A stretch of DNA of 45,131 bases from a virus: IMG/VR virus record IMGVR_UViG_3300025263_000001, positions 1-45,131 of that record. The stretch is one strand, 5' to 3'. The position numbers were made by a program, and so were the translations under genes. Of the stretch, positions 24,845-32,603 are shown piece by piece (position 1 is the stretch's first letter; each line of letters starts with the position of its first letter). The notes under the pieces are model-generated. The model was not told where the DNA came from. It ran no database searches and was given only the letters and a program-made list of their open reading frames with translations.

Positions 24845-25581
24845 CAAGCACCTACCGGAGCGACGGTTATAACCGGGCTGTTGATTTCGACGTTGCCCTG
24901 CAGAAGGCGAGCTGTGTTCGCGCCGCCGCCGTTCTCCTGGGCCGTCATGACGATGCCGTAGAAGAACTTGGTGGTGCCGGCAGGAACCGTGGAGATCGTG
25001 TGGACGCCCGACTGCGTGCCGGTGGTGGTGATCGCCGCGCCGCCAGGAGTGGCCGACAGGGTGATGGTGTTGGCGTCGGTGACCGTCTTCACATAGTAGG
25101 TGGTGCCGGCAGTCAGACCGGTCGGCAGCGCGCCGGTGGTCGAGAGCTTGACCGGGTCATTGACCTGGCGGCCGTGGCCCGTCCATGTGATCACGCCCGG
25201 CGAAGCGATCGTGATGGTGGCCACACCGGAAGCGACCGGCGGCGCATCGTCGAAGGCCAGCTTGAACGGATAGTTAAAGTCCGTGTTCTCGGCGGCGATC
25301 AGAGCGATCTGGCCGGGATCGTTCGGCATGATGATGAAGTTGTTCTGCATCGAGCCGGCGTTTCGCGTGCCCTTTGCCTTCAGCGTCCGTCCGGAGGAAA
25401 TCACGTCTTCGGAAATGAGCGTTGCGGCGTCGCCGATGGCGCCCATCGTCTGCCAGCCCTTGAGCTCGGTCCAGGTGACGGAAGCAAAGTCGGTCGCGTC
25501 GATGTCGGCATCATCGGGAACGGTGTTGACAGCAGGGCCGATATAGATCTTCGCGCCCGCCACAGGGTAGAGCTGAGGCAT
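24844..25581 (-). CDS. Major tail (tube) protein
   Basis: A 245-residue beta-rich protein in the tail-tube slot. The N-terminal core and the C-terminal ~45 residues (FFYGIVMTAQE) are tail-tube-like. An inserted Thr/Gly-rich domain at about residues 115-190 (VITWTGHGRQVNDPVKL, then TYYVKTV) resembles a surface-exposed module that occurs in various phage structural proteins. Its insertion into the tube protein would decorate the outside of the tail. Start ATG 25581 is preceded by AAGGAAA. Confidence 0.75.
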   Translation of the reverse strand: MPQLYPVAGAKIYIGPAVNTVPDDADIDATDFASVTWTELKGWQTMGAIGDAATLISEDVISSGRTLKAKGTRNAGSMQNNFIIMPNDPGQIALIAAENTDFNYPFKLAFDDAPPVASGVATITIASPGVITWTGHGRQVNDPVKLSTTGALPTGLTAGTTYYVKTVTDANTITLSATPGGAAITTTGTQSGVHTISTVPAGTTKFFYGIVMTAQENGGGANTARLLQGNVEINSPVITVAPVGA

Positions 25582-25638
25582 GATGGTTTCCTTTATGTCT
25601 GATCGCGCACTTGCCTAAGGTGCAATGAGGCAGGCCAA

Positions 25639-26070
25639 TCAGGCCGGAACGAATGGGTATGTTTTCCAGAAGGCCGTCACCGGCACTTGGAAGTGGGTTT
25701 CGCTGGTCATAAGGTTGGCGAGCGCCGGATCCTCGTCGAAGCGAACCTGGACCTCGTCGCGGTAGACCTTCGTGCCGCGCTTGAACGCGAGCCTCACCTG
25801 TCCAGCAACATCGTAGCCATCGACGACGGCTCGACCTTTCGGAAGCATCACGTTGCCGCGCACGAAACCCTGCCTGATCGGGTCCATCTCAAGCGACAGG
25901 TCGGTCTCGATCCCGCGATTGAAATGGATCTCGAACGAGACATAGCGGCTTGCAGCTGTAGGCGAGTAAGCATCGCCGGGGATTGCCTTCTCCCAACCTG
26001 CCGGGAGACTGATGCCCTGCACCGCGACGAGCAGAGCCTGATAAATCTTCTTCTCAATCGTGTCGGCCAT
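25639..26070 (-). CDS. Tail terminator protein
   Basis: A 143-residue protein of the tail-completion (DUF4128/lambda U-like) type: N-terminal helix IEKKIYQAL, a beta segment YVSFEIHF, and V-P-V-T-A-F at the end. Its place between the HK97-gp10-like connector and the major tail protein agrees. Tail terminators cap the tail tube and join it to the head. A good ribosome site (AGGAGA) lies on the minus strand within 26080-26086. Confidence 0.65.
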   Translation of the reverse strand: MADTIEKKIYQALLVAVQGISLPAGWEKAIPGDAYSPTAASRYVSFEIHFNRGIETDLSLEMDPIRQGFVRGNVMLPKGRAVVDGYDVAGQVRLAFKRGTKVYRDEVQVRFDEDPALANLMTSETHFQVPVTAFWKTYPFVPA

Positions 26071-26086
26071 GCTGTAAGTGTCTCCT

Positions 26087-26302
26087 ATGGCCGAAAAACC
26101 GCTCAGCGACGAAGAAGTTTATGACCTGCTCCACCAGGCGCTGACGCTGTTGCTGAACCGCACCGTGCGGACGAAGAATGCGCAGGACGTGCTCTCAGTA
26201 GCCATCCGAGACCTGACGATCATCCAGACGGCGTTCCTGACGCTCACCGAGGGCGTCAAGCTTGATCGAAGCGGTTCCGAACAGTCACTTCAGCCTGAGT
26301 GA
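26087..26302 (+). CDS. Antisense-oriented small helical protein (moron candidate)
   Basis: A 71-residue helical protein encoded on the plus strand inside the minus-strand head/tail operon. It fills a 185-bp interval that has no good minus-strand frame. Codon third positions are strongly G/C, as in genuine genes here, and the protein has a regular amphipathic pattern (EEVYDLLHQALTLLL). ATG 26087 lacks a Shine-Dalgarno sequence; GTG 26078 is an alternative. The last 47 nt overlap the 3' end of the convergent gp10-like gene. Function unknown. Confidence 0.55.
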   Translation: MAEKPLSDEEVYDLLHQALTLLLNRTVRTKNAQDVLSVAIRDLTIIQTAFLTLTEGVKLDRSGSEQSLQPE

Positions 26303-26717
26303 CGATCTGCTGCCAGCGCTGGGCGACTGCATCAACGAAGCCAAAGCCGGCTTGGTTATAGGTCCGCCCGAGAGAGTCCGCACCGACAAAGCCGTAGTTC
26401 ATGCGGGCCGCATAGGCAGCCTGAAATCCGAGATAGACCGTGTCGCCGAGGCGCGCGTCTGCGATCACCAGTTCGATCCCGTTATCCTGAAACTCTGTCT
26501 TGCCTTCCTGTACGGTAGGCATGTCTGCGGTCGAGGCCATCAGCGAGCGGCGGAGGTTGCCAGTTTTGAGAGGCATCCGACCGCCTTCAGCGACCGGCGT
26601 CCTGACCTCGTTGGCGACTTCCTGTGCGGCAGTCTGGAATACCGCTTCCTCGCGCTCGATTTCAGCCTTGGCCCATTCCGATACCTGGGCGGCGAAGGAT
26701 AGGTTCTCGGTTGCCAT
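26256..26717 (-). CDS. HK97 gp10-like head-tail connector
   Basis: A 153-residue protein with the gp10 family pattern: an N-terminal helix with WAKAEIEREEAVFQ, then P-L-K-T-G-N-L-R-R-S-L, and later YAARMNYGF. Gp10-type proteins complete the neck between head and tail. The C-terminus (F-V-D-A-V-A-Q-R-W) also matches. It overlaps the 5' end of the upstream MuF gene by one base, and its 3' end overlaps the antisense gene at 26087-26302. Confidence 0.75.
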   Translation of the reverse strand: MATENLSFAAQVSEWAKAEIEREEAVFQTAAQEVANEVRTPVAEGGRMPLKTGNLRRSLMASTADMPTVQEGKTEFQDNGIELVIADARLGDTVYLGFQAAYAARMNYGFVGADSLGRTYNQAGFGFVDAVAQRWQQIVTQAEVTVRNRFDQA

Positions 26718-27769
26718 CAGCGGCCCCGCGAGCGGGCATATGCCTCGGCAAAATTGAAATTGTATTCGACATCACAGCGGCAGCCAGCGACTTCGGCCGG
26801 TCCGGCACCGAGTGCTGTATCCCCCGGGTATCGAAGCAATGCGCCCGATGGAGATTGAAAAGGAACATCCATCCCGGTCACTTCCGTGGCATTGAGCACT
26901 TGGTGGGTGTGCCTCACCTTCTGGTCGCCGGCAGAACGCCACTTGCGGGTGACAAGGCTTGCGTCTCGGTTCGACTTCGACAACGCCTGCTGGAATGCCT
27001 CATGCTTCGACGACATCACGGCCGAAAGCGTCTCGGTCCTCGCTACCATCTCGCCACGTAGGCGAAGGTTGCGGTCCCGAAGGCGCATCAGCACCTTGTC
27101 AAGCGTTTCCTTGTCCAGCGGCTTGCCTGCGGCGATGGCGCGCTGCACGGCCTTATCGAGCCGCTTGTCTCTCGTCTTGAGCGCCAGATACTTCCGCATC
27201 TGTGCCGGGTCGCCCGAGAGCAGGTTGATGCGGGTGCGCTCGATCAGCTCTGCCTGCGGAGCGTTGAGGCCGATAATGCCGCCTTCTCGCTTGCCGGTCG
27301 TGGCCGACTTCCGGCCGACGAGGTCGAGAGCGATCTTGGCCGGACCGGCGCCGTGCGAATACGCCTCGACGATAGTCCGCCGGGCCGCCGCGACGGTCTG
27401 CTCGCTGATGTTCGTGATCATCGTCGAAGACAGATTGCGGATGTTCGCCTCTGCTCCTTGGTTGCTCACATCCCACCGGAAGACGATGCGATTTCCAAAA
27501 GCGTCAGCCAGTCGTGGCATGTTCTGCGACGTCAGCAGCCCGCCGGCGTCGTATGCCTGCCTCAGCGCCTCGGAGAGCGGACGAAACGCGGCTGGGTCGA
27601 TATGGAGGGCCTGGATAACACCTTCCACGTCGCGCGCTTCCAAGAGAGCCACGATCTCGCGCAGCACTACCTCGCTCCTGATGTCGTCGATCGCGTCAAG
27701 GAAGGCTTTTGCGAGCGTTGGCGAGAGCTTGTCGACGAGATCAAGGATCTGCTGGCGAAGGGTGGGCAT
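26717..27769 (-). CDS. Phage head morphogenesis protein (SPP1 gp7/MuF family)
   Basis: A 350-residue minor head protein. The helical N-terminal ~230 residues include RTRINLLSGDPAQM, and the C-terminal domain has the family signature: RTETLSAVM, R-K-W-R-S-A-G-D-x-x-V-R-H-T-H, and the terminal G-C-R-C-D-V. MuF/SPP1 gp7 proteins bind the portal and may enter the cell with DNA. It lies downstream of the connector genes rather than directly after the portal, a less common order. Its start overlaps the preceding small gene's stop (TAATG). Confidence 0.8.
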   Translation of the reverse strand: MPTLRQQILDLVDKLSPTLAKAFLDAIDDIRSEVVLREIVALLEARDVEGVIQALHIDPAAFRPLSEALRQAYDAGGLLTSQNMPRLADAFGNRIVFRWDVSNQGAEANIRNLSSTMITNISEQTVAAARRTIVEAYSHGAGPAKIALDLVGRKSATTGKREGGIIGLNAPQAELIERTRINLLSGDPAQMRKYLALKTRDKRLDKAVQRAIAAGKPLDKETLDKVLMRLRDRNLRLRGEMVARTETLSAVMSSKHEAFQQALSKSNRDASLVTRKWRSAGDQKVRHTHQVLNATEVTGMDVPFQSPSGALLRYPGDTALGAGPAEVAGCRCDVEYNFNFAEAYARSRGR

Positions 27770-27939
27770 TATTCGGCGTCAACACCCTTGCCGGTCTTCT
27801 TCGGAGCCGGCTGCTCTTCCTTGAGGATTTCGCCGACGCCGATGGTTTCGAGCGCGGTGGCTTCGCCTGCGGAAAGGTCCGTGAGGATCGAACCGGCGGC
27901 GCGGCCCTTATACTTCTTCGTGAGCAAGACGTTCGTCAT
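27769..27939 (-). CDS. 56-residue structural-region protein
   Basis: A short gene between a connector gene and MuF. It starts at ATG 27939, overlapping the upstream stop by 4 nt, and its TAA shares one base with the MuF start. The product begins MTNVLLTKKYKG, is followed by Gly/Ala/Glu-rich turns and ends in a Lys/Pro tail. The tight overlaps on both sides make it a real gene. The function is unknown; by position it is part of the neck or head completion module. Confidence 0.6.
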   Translation of the reverse strand: MTNVLLTKKYKGRAAGSILTDLSAGEATALETIGVGEILKEEQPAPKKTGKGVDAE

Positions 27940-28307
27940 GGGGAAACAGTCCTTCCTTGGCAGATGAAGACGACATTGGTCTGGCCGTCGTAGTTGTTCG
28001 GATCATCGTGAACGATGAGGTATTCCATGCCGTCGGCGCCGATCGCTACGTCTCCGACCTTGGGCGAGACGCCTATGCTGATCGAGCCGATGTAAAGCTG
28101 CTTGTCGGATGCCAGGATGTTCGCGCCGTCGACATAGCGGCGGTCGTAGGTGGCCGGGAACAGCTTGCAGGCGTAATCGACTGTCGTCCCATCACCGCCA
28201 AGCACGGGGTCGGGTGGCGAGATGCGGCGGATGGTGCCGGCCTGCCCGTACTTGGTAATGAGGCGCTGTGCAGTTGCCTGCAGGCGGGTGAAGAGCGGAT
28301 CAGCCAC
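27936..28307 (-). CDS. Head closure/connector protein
   Basis: A ~123-residue beta-rich protein in the position of head-closure proteins. It begins at a GTG (28307, MADPLFTRL) that overlaps the upstream gene; a second GTG at 28319 is possible. Motifs include PDPVLGGDGT and a late YLIVHDDPNNYDG. No exact family is recognised. It is probably one of the neck ring proteins between portal and tail terminator. Confidence 0.55.
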   Translation of the reverse strand: MADPLFTRLQATAQRLITKYGQAGTIRRISPPDPVLGGDGTTVDYACKLFPATYDRRYVDGANILASDKQLYIGSISIGVSPKVGDVAIGADGMEYLIVHDDPNNYDGQTNVVFICQGRTVSP

Positions 28308-28809
28308 AGCGAGAGCCACCGATCGACATGATGCCGAGATAGACCAGATCCTCGCAGCGCAGGTAAGGCGCGAGCATGCCGTCAACGATCGAGATCAGCG
28401 GCGTGATGCCGGAGGCCGTGCCGTTGGATTCGGCTGCGGCGTATTCCACTTCGAGCTGCCCGACCTTTTCGCGCTTCACAGCCGATGAGGCAGAGCCGAC
28501 CACCGACAGCGAACCGGGCGATAGCGCTTCCTGATATGCGGCCTGATACGAGGCGTTGATGACGGCGGCCGGCACCACGTCAGAAGGCTGGAGCTTGCCG
28601 TTGACGATCGCGCTCTCGCGCGGCCACTGCCGCTCCTGCGATGCATCAGCGATCGAACCGAGGAACCGAGCGCCATAGGTCGCGTCGATATAGTTGCTGC
28701 CCCGGTTGCGCAGGACAGCCGCAGCCGGCGGTGCAGGATCTGTCGGCAAAGTATAGCCGTTGTCTGCCAGCCAGGCCGTGAAGCCGCTGTCGGTGCCGTA
28801 TCCAGCCAT
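28300..28809 (-). CDS. Head-tail adaptor, 'DnaT-like' family by sequence
   Basis: A 169-residue protein: N-term SGFTAWLADNGY, then A-A-V-L-R-N-R-G-S-N-Y-I-D, G-A-R-F-L-G, W-P-R, and A-S-Y-Q-A-A-Y-Q-E. Homologues in phages are often annotated as DnaT-like single-strand-binding proteins, but the gene sits in the head-completion cluster. Together with the repeated W-P-R and helical pattern, this fits an HK97 gp6/SPP1 gp15-type head-tail adaptor. Its product should sit beneath the portal. Confidence 0.65.
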   Translation of the reverse strand: MAGYGTDSGFTAWLADNGYTLPTDPAPPAAAVLRNRGSNYIDATYGARFLGSIADASQERQWPRESAIVNGKLQPSDVVPAAVINASYQAAYQEALSPGSLSVVGSASSAVKREKVGQLEVEYAAAESNGTASGITPLISIVDGMLAPYLRCEDLVYLGIMSIGGSRCG

Positions 28810-28852
28810 GTGAGGTTATCCGATCATTTAAGGCTTGGAGTTACAGAGATTT

Positions 28853-28870
28853 CACAACCGCTGGATTGTG
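28853..28870. promoter_or_regulatory. Inverted repeat upstream of plus-strand moron
   Basis: A short inverted repeat CACAA-8-TTGTG lies in the 102-bp AT-rich gap between the adaptor gene and the plus-strand gene at 28912. An isolated gene inside an opposite-strand operon needs its own promoter, and this is the only candidate interval. A weak promoter may overlap it (TTACAG, 17 bp, GATTGT). The operator role is a guess. Confidence 0.25.
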
Positions 28871-28911
28871 TTTTGTGGTAGTGCTTCGCCGCCAACCAAA
28901 AAGGAGAAAAC

Positions 28912-29226
28912 ATGACCAGAGACGAATACGTTGCGGCTACGAATTCCGCGAACCAGTCCTACATTGCGCGAGCAGGTTCAGACCTCGAAAACGCGCATGC
29001 TGTCGATGACGCCGGGCTTATCCGCATCATCGAAGCGCAGAAGCGGGCTAACATCGAGCAATTCGCTGAATATCAGCGCTCATGGGTCGACCGCTGGGTT
29101 GCCAGCAACACGACCGGGGATCGTCGCACAAACGAGACCGTCTATCTGACACTCGCTGCTGAGAATGCTCGGCTTGAACTTCAGATGCGCCTTGAGGCGC
29201 TCCACAGGGAATACACTGGCTCCTGA
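28912..29226 (+). CDS. Moron: small helical protein of unknown function
   Basis: A 104-residue, all-helical, hydrophilic protein on the plus strand between minus-strand head genes. A strong ribosome site (AAAGGAGA) precedes ATG 28912. It contains no cysteine or membrane span; Gln/Asn/Arg/Glu-rich helices and the sequence EYQRSWVDRWV stand out. Own upstream gap and reverse orientation are features of a moron, a gene expressed independently in the lysogen. The function is unknown. Confidence 0.65.
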   Translation: MTRDEYVAATNSANQSYIARAGSDLENAHAVDDAGLIRIIEAQKRANIEQFAEYQRSWVDRWVASNTTGDRRTNETVYLTLAAENARLELQMRLEALHREYTGS

Positions 29227-29242
29227 GGCCTCGCTCACTAGC

Positions 29243-29267
29243 ATTGGCCGTTTTTCAGGCGGCCAGT
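29243..29267. terminator. Hairpin between convergent moron and SGNH gene
   Basis: An 8-bp stem (ATTGGCCG/CGGCCAGT with one G-U pair) and a 9-nt loop lies just after the moron stop and includes the stop codon of the convergent SGNH gene. There is no T run after it on either strand, so it would be at best a weak bidirectional terminator. Confidence 0.3.
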
Positions 29268-30634
29268 GCCTCTGCCTCGCGCGCCGCCATCCAGCTTCTT
29301 GTGATGACCGCCATTGCTTCAGCGGTCGCCGGCGCAGGATGCGTTCCATCAGTTGTGCCTGCCTGCTGCCACTTATAATACGACGCCTGGCCCTTGGTCT
29401 GGCCAATGCGCCAAGCGCTGTCGAGGTTGATCAGCGTTTGCGGGCTGTTTGGAGTGCCGACCTTGGCAGCGAGCGTATCCATGAAGAGATCGACGTCGCC
29501 GCCAGCATCCCACATTGGACCCCAGACGGACTGATCGGAGCCGTCTGCCAGTGCCCATGCGCCTGTGGTGCGGGGGCCGAGCTTGGTCCGCCCGAGCCTG
29601 ATTGGCTGGCCGCCTGCGACTGGAGCATTTGCCAGGATCTGAGCCCATACCGCCGTGACAGCGTTAACTTGGAAGGTAACCGAGCCCGTATTTGCCGCAC
29701 CTTGCGTTGGGAAATTGTTCGTGCCGTATTCTTCAATGAACGTGTTGCAGAGGGCGAGGTATTGGTTCAGCGTAGCGGCTGCAGTCGTCCAGAGGCCTGA
29801 AAGACCGGCGTTCATACCGAAGTTGATGCCGCCCCTCGCGCCAGATACCCCGATCACCGACCATAGCGCCCGGGTGAAGAAGCCGGCCGCGACCTGCGTG
29901 ATGTTGCTGCCGGACATGTCGCCGACGTTCTGCATGATGCTGTCACCGATGCCGCCATAAGTAAGCGGGTCGCCGGATACGAACTCACCGACGAGCTTGA
30001 CCGACATGAACCGATCGTTGGTCGGCGCAGTGCCGGTATAGGTGAAGGCCCCCGACCCGTTGATATTGGTGATCGTCGTCACGGCGGGATCATAAATGTG
30101 CGAATACATCCCGAACTGGGCATAGGCCGGGCTGAAATTGTGCTTGCACCACTTGTTACCGTTTGCGGGCACGCCGCCGCCGTAGCGGATGTAAAACTTG
30201 CTGTCGCGCGTGAACTTCGACAGGCCGAAAGCCGACGGAAGAATCGGATCGGAGAAGACAAAGGCCTCACCATCGGCCAGCGTCCGGCTCGGCGATCCAC
30301 CGAAGAGCACCGGAACGGCCTGCCCGGTGGCATCACTGACGAGATACATTTCGTCATAGGTGAAGGTGTTGCCGGGAAGCTGAATGTTTGCGGTGCCGAC
30401 GGCGAAGTTCTCGACGAGGACGCGCACCTTTCTGGCATCGCCCGAGCCAATGTAAACAGGCCAGTTACCGCAGGTTTTCGTGCGGCTGGATGCTGATGCC
30501 AGGACCGCGCCAGCCATCCAGTTCGTGGGGCTCAGGGCGCGCGTGATACCGGTAGCGGGAGGGCCACCACCGCCACTTGCTGCGATGATGCCCGCCCCAA
30601 CCAGAGCAGCAATAGAAATCGGTGAACGTGCCAT
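29255..30634 (-). CDS. SGNH/GDSL-type hydrolase in the head gene module
   Basis: A 459-residue protein that carries the SGNH hydrolase blocks: Y-G-G-I-G-D-S with the probable nucleophile Ser near residue 230, a block II Gly (GVSGARG), block III Y-G-T-N-N near 304, and D-G-T-H near 429 with the catalytic Asp/His. Residues ~50-215 are a separate beta-rich region. The start is hydrophobic (SIAALVGAGIIAAS), so export or membrane contact is possible. It is encoded between the major capsid group and the connectors, an unusual place for an esterase. It may decorate the capsid or act on host glycans. Confidence 0.7.
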   Translation of the reverse strand: MARSPISIAALVGAGIIAASGGGGPPATGITRALSPTNWMAGAVLASASSRTKTCGNWPVYIGSGDARKVRVLVENFAVGTANIQLPGNTFTYDEMYLVSDATGQAVPVLFGGSPSRTLADGEAFVFSDPILPSAFGLSKFTRDSKFYIRYGGGVPANGNKWCKHNFSPAYAQFGMYSHIYDPAVTTITNINGSGAFTYTGTAPTNDRFMSVKLVGEFVSGDPLTYGGIGDSIMQNVGDMSGSNITQVAAGFFTRALWSVIGVSGARGGINFGMNAGLSGLWTTAAATLNQYLALCNTFIEEYGTNNFPTQGAANTGSVTFQVNAVTAVWAQILANAPVAGGQPIRLGRTKLGPRTTGAWALADGSDQSVWGPMWDAGGDVDLFMDTLAAKVGTPNSPQTLINLDSAWRIGQTKGQASYYKWQQAGTTDGTHPAPATAEAMAVITRSWMAAREAEALAA

Positions 30635-30670
30635 CGGTATCTCCTTGGCTGCTCTGGGGTTTGGAGGTGG

Positions 30671-31045
30671 TTAAGCGGCGGGCTTGTGCAGGTCGGCGAA
30701 AGCGGCCTTGTCTTCGTCCGACAGTTCGTCGAAGCCGGCGACGTCGTCCTTGCGGAGGCCCTTGCTGACAGGCTCGCCGTCCTTCGTGATCACGTAATAG
30801 CCGCCGCCCTTGCTCTCGACCGCATAGCCGGGAGTGACGGAGCCGTTGGCAGGGTTGGTCACAGCCTGCTTGCCTTCGGTCGATCCCGAGATGACCTCAT
30901 AGCGGCCGGCCCAGTCGGTCGGCTCCTTCATGACGTCGATTTCCGTACCGATCGGGATCTCGCCGCTCGGGTTCTCTTCCGATGGCTTGCCGTACAGGCC
31001 GGACGAGGTTGCGCCCTTGAACGGCGCGATGATCTTGATGCGCAT
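30671..31045 (-). CDS. Small structural protein after the major capsid gene
   Basis: A 124-residue protein with a basic N-terminus (MRIKIIAPFKG), beta-rich middle and an acidic C-terminus with DELSDEDKAAF. It lies between the major capsid and the SGNH genes. Proteins of this size here are often minor capsid or head-completion factors. I recognise no specific family. Confidence 0.55.
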   Translation of the reverse strand: MRIKIIAPFKGATSSGLYGKPSEENPSGEIPIGTEIDVMKEPTDWAGRYEVISGSTEGKQAVTNPANGSVTPGYAVESKGGGYYVITKDGEPVSKGLRKDDVAGFDELSDEDKAAFADLHKPAA

Positions 31046-31108
31046 GATGGGCCTCCTTCGGCCATTGCGTGATGAGGGGAAGGCCCCGCCCGAAGGCGAG
31101 GCAGGTCA

Positions 31109-32143
31109 TCAGGTGCTGACGCTATAGAAGACGCCGGACCGGCCGTTGATGTCGGCGCGGATCTCGATGCCCAGCGCGTTCATGACGAGGAACTGATAGT
31201 TCGCCGTCGGCGTGTTGCGGGGCATCGCCGTGGTGTTGGTCGCCATGCCGATCAGCGGGCGGATGTACTCAGCCGACGGCACGAAGCCGAAGAACTGGTT
31301 GCCCGTCAGCTCGAAGGATACCGCGATCTTGTTGATGCGGCGGTTCAGCAGAAGCTGGGACAGACGCGTGCCGAGCGTGATGCCGGCTGCCGTGTTGACC
31401 TGGCGGTCAAGGTTTCTCGCGATCTCCGGGGAGATGTAGAGGTTGACCTTGCCGGCGATGTAGTTGGCATCCAGCATGGCGCCGAACGGGCCGTTGAAGA
31501 ATGCATCGATCGCCGGCCAGTCGGCCGAGGTGAGGTCGATGTTATTACCGGACGGGCCGATGTTGATCGACTTCGAGTAGGGCGAGGTCTTGATGCCGTA
31601 GCCCGTGTAGCCCTGGAAGACGATGCTGGCATCGCCGTTCAAGACATAGAGGGCGTTGTCGCGGCGGATCTTCGCCGTGATGGCTTCCTGGTCGTCGGAG
31701 AGAGCATCGAAGTTCTCGGACTGCAGGGTGTTCCACTCGCGCCACTCGCGGCCATAGCCGGACGAGAAGATTGGCACGGGCGTTCCCCGGTAGTCATAGG
31801 CGACCTTGTCGAGGCCGATCGGGACCTGACCGGAGATCGACCGCACGACCGCGCCGGCATCACCGGAGACGCGATTGAGCGCCACGATCTTGCCGATGTT
31901 GACCGTGCGGGCGAGCGGCATGAGATCAGCCATCCAGACCTGACCTTCGTCCGCACGCATGACGCGGCGGGTCGTGTCGTCGAGGTCGAACCAAGCATCG
32001 CGGGGAAGCACGGCAGAGGCGTTCTGCAGTTCCGCGAAGTGCGCTTCCACATTGTGGAAGTGCTGGCGCTCGGCAGAGACTTCTCCCCACCACTGCGCAT
32101 GCGCCGCGGAGTTCGCGACAAGCTGCTCGTCGAAATAACGCAT
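31109..32143 (-). CDS. Major capsid protein
   Basis: A 344-residue major capsid protein of the DUF6260-like type found in temperate phages of alphaproteobacteria, probably with the HK97 fold. Recognisable segments include FHNVEAHFAEL, PRDAWFDLDDT, a central AITAKIRRDNALYVLNGD and a C-terminal ALGIEIRADINGR. It lies directly downstream of the decoration protein and protease genes, which is the canonical order. No cleavage site could be placed with certainty. Confidence 0.8.
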   Translation of the reverse strand: MRYFDEQLVANSAAHAQWWGEVSAERQHFHNVEAHFAELQNASAVLPRDAWFDLDDTTRRVMRADEGQVWMADLMPLARTVNIGKIVALNRVSGDAGAVVRSISGQVPIGLDKVAYDYRGTPVPIFSSGYGREWREWNTLQSENFDALSDDQEAITAKIRRDNALYVLNGDASIVFQGYTGYGIKTSPYSKSINIGPSGNNIDLTSADWPAIDAFFNGPFGAMLDANYIAGKVNLYISPEIARNLDRQVNTAAGITLGTRLSQLLLNRRINKIAVSFELTGNQFFGFVPSAEYIRPLIGMATNTTAMPRNTPTANYQFLVMNALGIEIRADINGRSGVFYSVST

Positions 32144-32155
32144 GTCGGTTTCTCC

Positions 32156-32602
32156 TTATGCGAAGTGGTAGCCCTTGGCAGCGCGGACGCTGACAAGCTG
32201 GTCGGCACCAGAGGTGTTGTTGTAGGTCTCGTTCGCGAACGCGACGACGAAGGTGCCGGTGGTGGCAGGAATGAACTTGCCAGCAGCGTTGACCGAAAGG
32301 GCGGCATCCTGCGTGATGCTGGTGCCGGTGGGGACGCGGACGCGGAACAGCTGCTCATCGAGCAGCTCCATGCCGATGATGCGGTCATTCGCGAGCCAGG
32401 CATCATCAACGCCCTTCATGGCGAGATAATTGTCCTGGGCGACGAAAATCCGGCCCTTGCTGGAAGCATTCGCCTGGACGAATGCGCCGGCAGTGCGGAC
32501 AAGCGCCGTGCCTGGAAGAACCGCTGTGGTGCAGATCGCCTCATGCACCTGAGGCTTAACTTCCTCGACGGGGCCGCCGTAAATCTTGTTGTAACGGGCC
32601 AT
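32156..32602 (-). CDS. Head decoration (capsid cement) protein
   Basis: A 148-residue beta-rich protein encoded between the protease/scaffold and the major capsid. Motifs such as LPGTALVRT, IFVAQDNYLAMKG and VRVPTGTSIT are typical of capsid decoration proteins of this group, which bind the outer surface to stabilise the shell. ATG 32602 begins one base after the protease stop; a longer reading to 32845 lies in another gene and was not used. Confidence 0.65.
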   Translation of the reverse strand: MARYNKIYGGPVEEVKPQVHEAICTTAVLPGTALVRTAGAFVQANASSKGRIFVAQDNYLAMKGVDDAWLANDRIIGMELLDEQLFRVRVPTGTSITQDAALSVNAAGKFIPATTGTFVVAFANETYNNTSGADQLVSVRAAKGYHFA

Positions 32603-32603
32603 G

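Noticed and set aside
26886-27824. A 312-residue plus-strand open frame
   Set aside because: It is antisense to the MuF-family gene, whose conserved C-terminal motif is on the minus strand. Composition is Ser/Arg-rich as expected of a shadow frame.
28300-28809. A DNA-replication role for the DnaT-like protein
   Set aside because: The gene is embedded in the head-completion module far from the replication genes; a head-tail adaptor role is better supported.
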